A stretch of DNA of 64,000 nt from Archangium lansingense (GCF_026626635.1 NZ_JAPNKA010000001.1:5642001-5706000), one strand, 5' to 3'. Counted from the stretch's first letter, positions 17,408 through 25,111 are shown. Program-made: numbers and translations. Notes: a model not told the origin generated them from the sequence alone.

Positions 17408-17668
17408 TCAGGCCTTGCGATGGGCGCTCACGAAATCCGCGAGTGCCCTCACGCTGGCGAAATGGCGGCGGTTTTCCTTCGAGTCGTTCGCGAGGGACAC
17501 GCCATAGGACTTCTGCAGCGCCAAGCCCAGCTCGAGGGCGTCGATCGAGTCGAGCCCGAGTCCCTCGACGAACAGCGGCGCAGCCGGATCGATGTCGTCA
17601 GGAGTGATGTCCTCGAGGTGAAGCGTCTCGATGACCAGTTTCTTGATTTCCTGTTCAAGCTGCAGCAT
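17408..17668 (-). CDS. Acyl carrier protein 1 of the aryl-polyene cluster
   Basis: 86 residues. The attachment motif is GLGLDSIDALELG, with the phosphopantetheine Ser. The N-terminus (MLQLEQEIKKLVIETLHLED) is the usual first ACP helix. The start overlaps the upstream acyltransferase gene by 14 nt. The pair of different ACPs in tandem is a hallmark of aryl-polyene clusters. Confidence 0.9.
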   Translation of the reverse strand: MLQLEQEIKKLVIETLHLEDITPDDIDPAAPLFVEGLGLDSIDALELGLALQKSYGVSLANDSKENRRHFASVRALADFVSAHRKA

Positions 17669-18434
17669 GGCCCTGCCCTTCCCTGGAGAAATAGTCGTGC
17701 AGCTGCGCTGTGAGTTGCCGGGCCGCTCGCGCCTCGCCGCCGGCTTCTCCAAGCTGTGGCGCAACGGGGATGTCGTCGTGTACCTGGATGGTGAAGTTCA
17801 TCCGTTTCGGCGGCACCCTCCACCACGGCGTCCCCTTGGAGAGACCGAGCGGTTCACACCGGATGGTGACCGGGGTGATGTCGCACGGGCCGCGCACCGC
17901 GATGTTGGCGGCGCCGCGCTGCAGTTGCATCGGGCCGTTGACCCGGGTTCGGGTGCCCTCCGGGAAGATGATCAGGTTGTTGCCCGCCTTCACGGAGGCG
18001 ATGCAGTCTTGGATGAGCGCGGGGCCGGAGTTGTTGCACAGATAGCCGGTCGCCCGGACCGGCCCGCCGGTGAAGGGGTTGTGCGCCAGGCTCGCCTTCA
18101 CCACGCAATCCGCGTTGGGCACCAGGGAGATGAGGAAGACGACGTCGATCAGCGTCGGGTGGTTGGCGAGGATGAGCAGGCCGGGCCGGGCCAGCTTCTC
18201 CACGCCCTCGATGCGGTAGCGCAGCACCCCGAGGACGCGCATCCACTCGATGAAGAACCTGAAGGAGTGGTGCACCGCGAGGCGCGCCAGCCGCGTCTGC
18301 CTCGCCTGGTCCCGGACGAGGAGTTGCAACAGCGGGAAGTAGAGCAGCCGCAGCCCGAGCCCTCCCAGCCCGAAGGTGGTGAAGGAGATACCGGTCGCCA
18401 GGATGCGCCACCCGCGCTCGAGCGTCTCAAGCAT
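17655..18434 (-). CDS. PlsC-type 1-acyl-glycerol-phosphate acyltransferase-like protein
   Basis: 259 residues. ANHPTLIDVV gives the catalytic NHx4D motif and FPEGTRTRV the second conserved acyltransferase block. Two N-terminal hydrophobic stretches (ILATGISFTTFGLGGLGL and LLYFPLLQLL) should anchor it in the inner membrane. Start ATG 18432-18434, overlapping the preceding ketosynthase-like gene by 8 nt. It probably transfers the finished polyene chain or a fatty acid to the lipid anchor. Confidence 0.87.
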   Translation of the reverse strand: MLETLERGWRILATGISFTTFGLGGLGLRLLYFPLLQLLVRDQARQTRLARLAVHHSFRFFIEWMRVLGVLRYRIEGVEKLARPGLLILANHPTLIDVVFLISLVPNADCVVKASLAHNPFTGGPVRATGYLCNNSGPALIQDCIASVKAGNNLIIFPEGTRTRVNGPMQLQRGAANIAVRGPCDITPVTIRCEPLGLSKGTPWWRVPPKRMNFTIQVHDDIPVAPQLGEAGGEARAARQLTAQLHDYFSREGQGHAAA

Positions 18435-19164
18435 GGCGCTGCCACCGCCAGCATCGAGTGCCGACCTTGTGGTCGAGCCGGGCCCCGCTGGAGACCAGGA
18501 ATCGCAGCACGGTGAGATCCTCCGGCAGCCCATCCGAGGAAGGGGCATCCCGCGTGTCCTCGGCGGGGTGACAGGTCAGGCTGTAGCCCGGAGCCTCGTC
18601 CCCGGAGCGCAGCCAACAGGCCCACGCGCGCGGGAAGTCCATCTGTCCGGAGGCGTGCCCCAGGGGCTCGGGGAGCGGCTCGTCGTAGAGCACCACCAGC
18701 ACGTCCCTGGCCCCATCCGCGAGCAGAGCGCTCGCTTCGGTGAAGGCTGCCTCGACCGTCTCCTCGCCCGCCGCGATGGCGGTATAGGCGGAGGTGTCCC
18801 CCCGGGCGATGGAGTAGAGCGCGCCAATCGCGTTGTGCACCGACAGGCTGAAGGACGTGGGCGAGAGCGGGACGGAGTGCGCCAACTGGCGCAACAGGTC
18901 CACCGAGCGGCTGATGTCTCCGAAGCGCGAGGCGAAGATGACGGGGACGCTCGGGGAATCCCCCTGGCATTCGTACGCTGCCTGCAGCGCGAACCGGCCC
19001 AGGCGCTCCACCCGGCGGCGCATCATCGCCGACATCTCGGACAGAGGAGGGGTGCCCTCGGCCGGAAGGGAATGGGGCTCCGAGAACCACCTCGTCCAGG
19101 CGTCTTGCTCGGTGAGGCCAGGAGCCCACGCGACCCAGCGGTTGATAGAAAAAGCCATTGTCAT
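18427..19164 (-). CDS. Ketosynthase-like chain-length factor, first gene of the aryl-polyene operon
   Basis: 245 residues, about 60 percent of a full ketosynthase. It matches the short N-terminal ketosynthase-like family (PF13723 type) of aryl-polyene clusters. The position where a ketosynthase has its Cys reads SLSVHNAIGALYSIARG, without Cys, so it is probably a non-catalytic partner that pairs with a full ketosynthase and helps set chain length. Two in-frame ATGs are close together (19162-19164 and 19156-19158); neither has a textbook ribosome-binding site, but GGAGGGGGGGG lies upstream. The operon promoter must lie between here and about 19600. Confidence 0.82.
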   Translation of the reverse strand: MTMAFSINRWVAWAPGLTEQDAWTRWFSEPHSLPAEGTPPLSEMSAMMRRRVERLGRFALQAAYECQGDSPSVPVIFASRFGDISRSVDLLRQLAHSVPLSPTSFSLSVHNAIGALYSIARGDTSAYTAIAAGEETVEAAFTEASALLADGARDVLVVLYDEPLPEPLGHASGQMDFPRAWACWLRSGDEAPGYSLTCHPAEDTRDAPSSDGLPEDLTVLRFLVSSGARLDHKVGTRCWRWQRHA

Positions 19165-19664
19165 GACGGGCGTTCCCCCCCCTCCCCCCAACCCCCGCCC
19201 GCCACCATTACCAAAGTATTCAGAAGGAGACAATTTCTTGCGTTGCAGGCATTTCAGCACCAGTTCATGCGGGCGGCCCATGCTCGGGCACAGCACAGGC
19301 GCCAGAGTGCGAGGTTGCACCCCGGCAGGTGGAGCGGTGAGGTGCGAACCTGGGGCGCGTTGGAGGGCTCTAGCGGCGCGGCTGCTGCGGCTCGGGTCTG
19401 ATGGAGGGGAGCGGCGCACGGCAGCCGCAGCTCGGGCATGTGGAGTGCCGGCCAGGGTGACTTCCCGGCCGTCAGATCCCTGGCTCGGCCGAGCAGCGCA
19501 AGCGCCGCGTAGATGGGGCAGGGCAGGGGCGCTTATCTGTGAGCCCCCATCCGACCGCCTGCACCGCTCCGGCCTAACGTACTTCTAACGCAACTCGGGT
19601 GGACGAAAACGGACGGGGCTGGACGGTTGACCCGTCCAACCCCGCGTTTTTCCTCTGCTTATAT
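19165..19664. other. Intergenic region upstream of the aryl-polyene operon
   Basis: No supported gene in 500 bp. On the minus strand it must contain the promoter of the aryl-polyene operon; a TTGTCT lies around 19228-19233 but I see no convincing matching -10. The right part carries the hairpin terminator at 19615-19651. The attachment-site repeat of the integrated element starts at 19665. Confidence 0.5.
19615..19651. terminator. Hairpin terminator, probably of the tRNA-Lys/tRNA-Glu operon before integration
   Basis: GGGG and TGGACGG pair with CCGTCCA and CCCC across a 5-nt loop with one C/A mismatch. On the plus strand it is followed by five T; on the minus strand a T4 run lies about 5 nt beyond the stem. 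It is just outside the attL repeat, so before the element inserted it would have been about 15-50 bp downstream of the minus-strand tRNA-Glu gene. The assignment to the tRNA operon is inference. Confidence 0.55.
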
Positions 19665-19707
19665 GTGTCCCCGACGGGATTCGAACCCGTGTTACCGGCT
19701 TGAAAGG
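19665..19707. repeat. attL, 43-bp direct repeat (displaced tRNA-Glu 3' fragment)
   Basis: Identical over 43 bp to 30268-30310. It covers the T-arm, variable region and anticodon-loop side of the tRNA but lacks the D-arm and 5' acceptor strand, so it is a truncated copy; the intact gene is at the right end. The match breaks sharply on both sides (T versus A before it, GG versus CC after it). Confidence 0.9.
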
Positions 19708-19749
19708 GGAGTGACTTCTAGAGTGAGTGGCGAGGGTGTATGGTGGCGC

Positions 19750-19770
19750 TTGGCGCCAGCTTGGCGCCAC
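19750..19770. repeat. Subterminal site, left copy: two TGGCGCCA palindromes 11 bp apart
   Basis: Two 8-bp palindromes TGGCGCCA start at 19751 and 19762, one helical turn apart. The 21-bp block recurs at 30176-30196 near the other end of the element in the same orientation, with a single difference (G versus A). It lies 43 bp inside attL, just upstream of and into the alternative first codons of the integrase. Arm-type integrase or excisionase binding sites are the most likely role. Confidence 0.6.
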
Positions 19771-19787
19771 CCACTAGTGAGGCTCCC

Positions 19788-21017
19788 ATGTCCGAAGCTG
19801 CTCCCCCGCAGTACCCATCACAGCGCCAGCTACGCCGCTGGGCGGGCGGGCTCGTGCGGCTCTCGCGCGGGCGGGAAGTGTTCGTGCTCGAGCGCCGGAT
19901 CGGTAGCGGTGCCCGGAAGAAGATCACGCTCGACGTACGCACCGAGCGGGATGCGCTCGCCGAGCTGGCGCTTTTCGAGCGTGACCCGCTCGCCTACCGC
20001 ACGAGGAAGCAGCAGCGCAGGGAGCGCACCGCCGACGCTGGCGGGCTGCGGCTCGACCCGCCGACGCTGGCGGCATTCTCGGCGGATGCGCGGGCGAAGG
20101 TGGCGCGCGGCGAACTCTCTGAGGGCCACGTCCGCCACACCCTGCAACCGTACCTTCTGGCGTGGGCCGAGGCGCTCGGCAGGCGGGAACTACGCACGGT
20201 CACGCTCGGCGAGCTGCGCCGCATCCTGGACGGGTGGCCGACCGCGCAGCACAAGCGGATCGTCACCTTGAAGGCGTTCACCGCGTGGGCGCGGGAGAAG
20301 GGCAAGCTGGGCCGGAAGGATGATCCGACCCTGGACCTGGCGGTGCCCGCTGCAACACCGCGCCCGGTGGCCGCGCGCGCGTTCACCGAGGAGAAGATCC
20401 AGGCGTTCTACTCAGCGCTCCGGAACTACTCCTACGCGAAGCCTGGCGGGAACGCACCCGAAGAGGCCCCCCGGTGCCTGGTGAGCCTGCAATCCGTCCG
20501 GGATGTGTTCGTGCTCCGCGCGAAGTGCGGGATGCATGGGACCGAGATCGAGCGCTTGGCTGAAGGGAAGGGCACGATCCGTGTACTCGAGAACGAGGGC
20601 GAGATCGCCGGCACGCTCGTTTTCCCCCACAAACGGGGAGGGGAGCACGTCGTAAGCGTCGACGCTCAAGCTCTGGCTGCCGCTCAGCGGTTGCAGGACA
20701 TGGGCAAGGCGCCCGACCGCGTGGCCACGGGGCGCGCGGTGGCTCGCGTCGTTGAGCATCACCCCGAGCTGGCCGGGTTCGCGTTAGAGAACCTCAGGCA
20801 TTCTTTTGTCACGCTAGGGACCTCGGGGCGCGTCGTCACCGCGAGGGCGGGCGGCGTGCCGCTGGAACTGCTCAGCCAGGTGGCCGGGCACACGTCCACC
20901 ACTACGACCCGCCGGCACTACCTCGGCGCCCACATTCCGCCGATGGTCGTCCTGCCGCTGCAGCTCGCCAACGAGGACGACCCGAAGCTCCCGGCGAAGA
21001 AGTGGGGGGCGAAGTGA
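19788..21017 (+). CDS. int: Tyrosine recombinase / integrase with altered catalytic residues
   Basis: 409 residues from ATG 19788, preceded by GAGG; an ATG at 19740 in the same frame would add 16 residues. The C-terminal half has the tyrosine-recombinase layout: box I region CGMHGTEIERLA, a beta-hairpin Lys region PHKRGGEHVV, box II ENLRHSFVTLG (Arg337), then QVAGHTSTTTTRRHY with the nucleophile at about Tyr378. By eye the box I Arg is replaced by His250, and the first His of the HxLR motif by Glu334. It lies next to attL and should drive integration into tRNA-Glu. Its stop overlaps the next gene (GTGA). Confidence 0.85.
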   Translation: MSEAAPPQYPSQRQLRRWAGGLVRLSRGREVFVLERRIGSGARKKITLDVRTERDALAELALFERDPLAYRTRKQQRRERTADAGGLRLDPPTLAAFSADARAKVARGELSEGHVRHTLQPYLLAWAEALGRRELRTVTLGELRRILDGWPTAQHKRIVTLKAFTAWAREKGKLGRKDDPTLDLAVPAATPRPVAARAFTEEKIQAFYSALRNYSYAKPGGNAPEEAPRCLVSLQSVRDVFVLRAKCGMHGTEIERLAEGKGTIRVLENEGEIAGTLVFPHKRGGEHVVSVDAQALAAAQRLQDMGKAPDRVATGRAVARVVEHHPELAGFALENLRHSFVTLGTSGRVVTARAGGVPLELLSQVAGHTSTTTTRRHYLGAHIPPMVVLPLQLANEDDPKLPAKKWGAK

Positions 21018-21661
21018 GAGCGCGTCGGAAGGCGCAGGACAGCGTCGCTCCGTGGGCGTCGCGGATGAACGCCATACGCTGGCTTTCAGAGCAGGCTGCG
21101 CGCGCAGGATCGCCCCTGACCCCCGAGGCTATGAGCCGTGCTTCTCGAGCAGCGCGTGAAGCCGCCGGGCCAGATGCGCTGGCGCAGCGTGAGCAGGCGC
21201 GGCGCGAGCACGGAGAGCAGACGGAACTCGAGCTGAAGAAGTTGCGCGCGGTGCTGCGGAGCCTTCGGGGGATCGAGCGCGAGGAGCAGCACGTATTGCG
21301 ACCGCGCAGCCTTTACGAAACCGTCTCCCAAGCCGAACTCGGGCTGCCCGACGGCGCCCACTGGGCGCGGCTCGCGGACTTGGAGCGGGCCGCCGAAGCG
21401 TTCAGCGAGGGGGTCCGTGCTTCACGCTCCCAGCCCCTGGCGGCGAAGCGGGGTAGGGGGGAGCGCGCGTCGGGCGACGAGCGGGCGGCCGACAACCGCT
21501 ACCTGTCCGCCTACTTCGCAAGCGCTGTCGGCCGGGCCGGGACGCCGCGTGACCTCGCGATCACCGAGATCGCGCTCGGTCGCGGTGCGGGATGCGTAGA
21601 CGCCAGCGAGTTCGACGAGCGCCGAAAGCGCTGGTCGAAGGCGATACGTCGCCCGAAATGA
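21014..21661 (+). CDS. Hypothetical protein coupled to the integrase
   Basis: 215 residues from GTG 21014, overlapping the integrase stop as GTGA. The sequence is highly charged and helical; residues about 60-110 (LAQREQARREHGEQTELELKK and the following ERE-rich part) look like a coiled coil. No enzyme motif or cysteine pattern is visible, and I do not recognise the family. Tight coupling to the integrase suggests a role in integration, excision or maintenance, but that is inference. A 10-bp inverted repeat spans its stop codon. Confidence 0.55.
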   Translation: MRARRKAQDSVAPWASRMNAIRWLSEQAARAGSPLTPEAMSRASRAAREAAGPDALAQREQARREHGEQTELELKKLRAVLRSLRGIEREEQHVLRPRSLYETVSQAELGLPDGAHWARLADLERAAEAFSEGVRASRSQPLAAKRGRGERASGDERAADNRYLSAYFASAVGRAGTPRDLAITEIALGRGAGCVDASEFDERRKRWSKAIRRPK

Positions 21662-21683
21662 GCTGACGATCTGATTTCGGGCG
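21650..21683. terminator. Inverted repeat over the stop codon of the 215-residue gene
   Basis: CGCCCGAAAT (21650-21659) pairs perfectly with ATTTCGGGCG (21674-21683) across a 14-nt spacer that holds the stop codon. There is no T-run, so it may be a weak terminator, an RNA-stability hairpin or an operator controlling the HTH gene that follows. Confidence 0.45.
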
Positions 21684-21721
21684 GTGGGCCGGATCGGCTG
21701 ACCCGTGCGACTTCATGGTGC

Positions 21722-21973
21722 ATGGAAACTCAGACAACAGGCGCCGAGCGGCGCCGCGGGTCCGCCCCCCTTTCTGACGACCTCCGGAGCGCGCTGCGCG
21801 CCATGGTGGCGCGGCTCGGCGAGAACGAGGCCCGCAGGCGCATCGGCCTGAGCCGTGGCGCGCTCGCGCGGGCCCTGGCCGGGCTCGGCGTCTACCCCGG
21901 GTCCGTGGCGCTCGTTCGGGCCGCCCTGGCGGAGCAGCAAGGCCAGGCCCCCGATTCCGGAGCGCGCCCGTGA
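21722..21973 (+). CDS. Small HTH DNA-binding protein
   Basis: 83 residues from ATG 21722. The central part (LGENEARRRIGLSRGALARAL) has the spacing and residues of a helix-turn-helix: a first helix with Ala, a Gly turn and a recognition helix starting SRGALAR. Size and position, first in a run of three coupled genes before the replication protein, fit a phage- or satellite-type regulator. It ends GTGA into the excisionase-like gene. Confidence 0.6.
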   Translation: METQTTGAERRRGSAPLSDDLRSALRAMVARLGENEARRRIGLSRGALARALAGLGVYPGSVALVRAALAEQQGQAPDSGARP

Positions 21974-22281
21974 ACTCGCTGCTGGATGTCGACGAATCAG
22001 CCGCCCGGCTCCGGTGCTCTCGCCGTCGGGTGTTCGAGTTGCTCGCTGATGGGACGCTCACGCGGGGGCCGAAGTACGGCCGCCGGACCGTCATCACCGC
22101 GGAGTCCGTCGAGGCCGCGCTCGTGGCGAGCGAGTCGGCACCGTGTCCCGTCTCGGAAGCCGCGCCGAAGCGCCGCGCGCCGAGGTCGTTCAAGGCGGAG
22201 CTCGACGAGCTGACCCAGCGGCAGCGCGCGGAGTGGAAGCCGCGCCCGGCTCGCCGTTCCGCGCCGGGGGTGACCCGGTGA
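21970..22281 (+). CDS. Excisionase-type HTH protein (MerR/Xis-like domain)
   Basis: 103 residues from GTG 21970 (GTGA overlap). LLDVDESAARLRCSRRRVFEL and GTLTRGPKYGRRTVITAESVEA follow the pattern of the excisionase / helix_turn_helix_17 domain: a winged HTH with a G-x-L-x-x-x-x-x-G-R-R wing, then the S-x-E-S-V helix. The C-terminus is basic. It may act as directionality factor for the integrase or as regulator of the downstream replication gene. It ends GTGA into that gene. Confidence 0.72.
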   Translation: MNSLLDVDESAARLRCSRRRVFELLADGTLTRGPKYGRRTVITAESVEAALVASESAPCPVSEAAPKRRAPRSFKAELDELTQRQRAEWKPRPARRSAPGVTR

Positions 22282-24581
22282 ACAACGCCCTCCTCTACGC
22301 CCGGCGCGGCTGGCGCGTGGTGCCGCTCCACAACGTGCGCTCTGACGGCTCGTGCACATGCCAACTCGGTCAGAGTTGTCCGCCTACGAGCAAGGGCAAA
22401 CATCCCCGGCTGAACGATTGGACAAACGAAGCCACGAACGAGCCCAGTCAAATCGCCAGTTGGTGGAATCAGTGGCCTGACGCAAACGTCGGCATCGCCA
22501 CTGGCGCCGCCTCCGGCTTCTGGGTTCTCGATGTCGACCCGCGCAACGGCGGTGACGCCACCCTGGCGGCACTCCTGGCTGAGCATGGACCGCTTCCACG
22601 GACCACTCAGGCCCGCACGGGGAGCGGGGGTTCGCACTACCTGTTCCGGATGCCCAGCTTCCCGGTGAGCAACGGCAGATTGGGACCCGGACTTGATGTG
22701 AAAGGAGATGGTGGCCAAATTGTAGCCGCACCCTCGCGATCGGCTTCCGGGGGCTACCAGTGGGAGAGGGGCCTCGCTCCGTGGGAGACTGAGCCCGCCG
22801 AAGCCCCCTCCTGGCTACTCGAGCGGCTCGGACGCGGCACGCCAGCTGCCACTCGCCCGGACGAGTCCGCCCGCGGGTACTTCCCCCCAGCCTCGCCCGT
22901 CGTCCTGGACGCCGCCCGCGTGGCGCTTGAGCGCCACGGGCCCGCCATCACCGGACAGGCTGGCGGGCTCCACACCGTGCAAGCCGGGATGATTCTCACA
23001 AGGGACCACGCGTTGACCGATGAAGAAGCGTGGCCGCTCCTTGAGGAGTGGAACGAGACCTGTGTTCCGCCCTGGGAACCGGACGAGCTCCGCGCGAAGG
23101 CCCTCGGCAACGGTAAGAAGTACGCTCGCGGGGAGTACGGGAGCCGCCGGACCCTGGATGTCGTCGAGCGTGCTCGGAAGCTGATTCACGACTGGCGCGC
23201 GGACGTCGAAGAGAGCCCGGCAACGGAGCCCGAGCGCGAGCGCTCCATGGACATGATGATCCAGGCGTGCCGCGAACTGGTGCGCACGAGCACCGAACCA
23301 GCGCACCGCGAGCGCATCCAGAACGAGCTGATCGCCGCAACGGGCCTGGGGGCGCTGGCGCTTGCGCTTCCTCGCGTCCGGGCCGCGCTCGAGAAACGCG
23401 CCGAGCCGAGCGCAGAGCAGACCACGTGGACCGTCTACGGGTTCGAGCTGTCCCCGAGCGGCGCACCCGTGCCGAACATGGACAACGTCGTGCGCGCCCT
23501 GGAGCACGAGAAACACTCGGTGTTCTTCGAGGTGTTCTCTCAACGGCTCCGGGGGCCGCGCGGCGAGTGGAGCGACGCCGACGATCTGGCGCTCGCGCTC
23601 CACCTGCAGCGCGACCTTGGGCTGTCCAAGGTGACGCCGCAGATCGTCAACCACGGTGTGCAGACCTACGCGCGCAGCCGAGCCCGCGACGTCGTGCGCG
23701 AGCACCTGGAGCGCCTGACGTGGGACGGCACTCCGCGGATCGCCGGCTTCCTCGCTGCCGTCTACGGCGCGCCTGATACCGACTACACCCGAGCTGCCAG
23801 CGCCAATTTCTGGAAGTCCATGGCGGCTCGGGTGCTGCAGCCTGGTTGCAAGGTCGATCACATGCTCGTGTTGGAGGGCTCGCAGGGCATCCGGAAGAGC
23901 ACGAGCGCCCGCGCCATCGCTGGCGAGCACCTGTTCGCGGAAGCGAGCGAGAGCCCCACGTCTAAGGACTTCTTCCTTGCCCTCCAAGGGAAGCTGATTG
24001 TTGAAGTGGCCGAAATGGACAGCTTTTCCCGCGCCGAAGTGGCAGCCGTTAAGCGCGTGCTGACGTGCCGCTCCGACCGCTTTCGCGCCCCCTACGAGCG
24101 CACTTCCCGCGACTGGCCGCGCCGGGGCGTGTTCGTCGGCACGACGAATCGCGACGACTGGGCCCGTGATGATACCGGCGGGCGGCGCTTCTGGCCGATC
24201 CGCTGCACTCGCGTTGATATTGATTACATCAATGCCAACCGTGACCAGCTCTTCGCGGAAGCCGTGTCGAAGGTGAACGCCGGGGAGTCGTGGTGGGAAA
24301 TGCCGGCCGAAGCGACGCAAGCCGAGCAGGAAGCGCGGCGTCAGGTTGATCCCTGGGAAGAGCTGATCGGTGCGTACCTGTCCGGGCCGGAAGCCCCGGG
24401 TAAGGTGACGACCGCCAATGTGTTGCGGCTGGCCGTCAACCTGGACACCAGCCGCATGGATCGCGCAGCCGAAATGCGCGCGGCGTCCGTGCTCAAGCGG
24501 CTCGGGTTCGTCAGGGTGGACGGCTGGCACGATGGGCGAAAGGCGAAATACTGGAGGAGGGAAGAGGTAGGAAGCGCCTAA
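22278..24581 (+). CDS. Primase-polymerase / VapE-type replication protein
   Basis: 767 residues from GTG 22278 (GTGA). Residues 1 to about 190 are a bifunctional Prim-Pol domain: a Cys cluster (CTCQLGQSC), the metal-binding pair Asp85/Asp87 in FWVLDVDPRNGG, SGGSHYLFR, then KGDGGQIVAAPS. The C-terminal half is a VapE/D5-like AAA-type ATPase with LEGSQGIRKST (Walker A, about residue 534), IVEVAEMDSF (Walker B) and VFVGTTNRDDWARD with the sensor Asn. The pairing is typical of replication proteins of phage satellites and some phages, and implies autonomous replication after excision. Confidence 0.88.
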   Translation: MNNALLYARRGWRVVPLHNVRSDGSCTCQLGQSCPPTSKGKHPRLNDWTNEATNEPSQIASWWNQWPDANVGIATGAASGFWVLDVDPRNGGDATLAALLAEHGPLPRTTQARTGSGGSHYLFRMPSFPVSNGRLGPGLDVKGDGGQIVAAPSRSASGGYQWERGLAPWETEPAEAPSWLLERLGRGTPAATRPDESARGYFPPASPVVLDAARVALERHGPAITGQAGGLHTVQAGMILTRDHALTDEEAWPLLEEWNETCVPPWEPDELRAKALGNGKKYARGEYGSRRTLDVVERARKLIHDWRADVEESPATEPERERSMDMMIQACRELVRTSTEPAHRERIQNELIAATGLGALALALPRVRAALEKRAEPSAEQTTWTVYGFELSPSGAPVPNMDNVVRALEHEKHSVFFEVFSQRLRGPRGEWSDADDLALALHLQRDLGLSKVTPQIVNHGVQTYARSRARDVVREHLERLTWDGTPRIAGFLAAVYGAPDTDYTRAASANFWKSMAARVLQPGCKVDHMLVLEGSQGIRKSTSARAIAGEHLFAEASESPTSKDFFLALQGKLIVEVAEMDSFSRAEVAAVKRVLTCRSDRFRAPYERTSRDWPRRGVFVGTTNRDDWARDDTGGRRFWPIRCTRVDIDYINANRDQLFAEAVSKVNAGESWWEMPAEATQAEQEARRQVDPWEELIGAYLSGPEAPGKVTTANVLRLAVNLDTSRMDRAAEMRAASVLKRLGFVRVDGWHDGRKAKYWRREEVGSA

Positions 24582-24601
24582 CCCCGTGTAATCGCTCTCG
24601 C

Positions 24602-24629
24602 CCTTCCTACCTTCCTACCTTCCTACCTA
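24602..24629. repeat. Tandem CCTTCCTA repeats downstream of the replication gene
   Basis: Three consecutive 8-bp units on the plus strand. A complementary purine-rich block lies at 24739-24766, and a related GGTAGGAAG occurs at the 3' end of the replication gene (about 24566). Possible iterons or arms of a large hairpin. Confidence 0.5.
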
Positions 24630-24738
24630 AGTCGTAACTATGTGAGGGAGAGTGAGAGCACGGATGGTAGCTAATCGTTGACGGAATAAGGCGGGGGCGG
24701 TTGGGTGTATGCCGATCCCGCTAAAAAGTGTTGGAACG

Positions 24739-24766
24739 AGGTAGGTAGGAAGGAAGGTCGGAAGGG
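24739..24766. repeat. GGTAGGAAGG-type block, inverse of the upstream repeats
   Basis: Contains GGTAGGTAGGAAGGAAGG, the reverse complement of most of the 24602-24629 block, 110 bp downstream. The two could form a long stem or bind the same protein in opposite orientations. Confidence 0.45.
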
Positions 24767-24954
24767 GTCAACGCTTGCGTGTAGGCATACCCCCCACGTG
24801 CGTCGGGTCCTCTGAGGGGCCGGAGACTCACGGGTGCGGAAGAACGCGCTTCCAGCATAGGCCCGGGAAGGATTAGGTATATCCACGTATGGTCACGGCA
24901 GGAATGTCAGACACATCGACCGCGTAACTGCGCGGAACGCCTGCCGAAAACCGC

Positions 24955-24997
24955 CTGGAACACGCTGGAACGCTCCTGGAAACCCAGACAGTTCCAG
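24955..24997. promoter_or_regulatory. Phased CTGGAA sites, candidate operator
   Basis: Direct CTGGAA hexamers at 24955-24960, 24965-24970 and 24976-24981 are spaced 10 and 11 bp, which is one helical turn, and are followed by inverted TTCCAG at 24992-24997. They lie about 115 bp upstream of the next gene. Phased half-sites of this kind are typical of a cooperative regulator. Confidence 0.4.
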
Positions 24998-25111
24998 GCG
25001 TTTACACCACCTCCCGGGTAGCCAGGCCGCCCGCTGTGCAATCTCTTGGTCAAGGTTGACCAATATTCGTTTCTGGCTATGACTCATTCACAAACGAAGG
25101 GGACACACATC

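Larger units (their letters stand above)
24582..25111. other. 530-bp noncoding repeat-rich region, candidate origin and operator
   Basis: No supported gene. Just after the replication gene come three copies of an 8-bp CCTTCCTA unit (24602-24629). About 110 bp later comes the opposite-strand version, GGTAGGTAGGAAGGAAGG (24741-24758), so the two blocks could pair. Further on, CTGGAA occurs at 24955, 24965 and 24976, with the inverse TTCCAG at 24992. This is the only long noncoding stretch in the element and lies next to the replication gene, as replication origins often do. Confidence 0.5.

Noticed and set aside
19665..19707. A second functional tRNA-Glu gene at the left end of the element
   Set aside because: The D-arm and 5' acceptor strand are missing; it is the displaced attachment fragment only.
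24671..24886. 71-residue minus-strand frame in the noncoding part of the element
   Set aside because: No ribosome-binding site, unusual composition (Pro/Ser/Thr/Arg), and it covers the purine-rich repeat block, so it is probably chance.
24893..25087. 64-residue minus-strand frame upstream of the 25112 gene
   Set aside because: It spans the phased CTGGAA sites and the likely promoter; no ribosome-binding site or known pattern.
24582..25111. CRISPR array in the repeat-rich noncoding region
   Set aside because: Repeats are 6-8 bp and contiguous or phased by one helical turn, without 25-40 bp repeats and spacers; no cas genes in the window.
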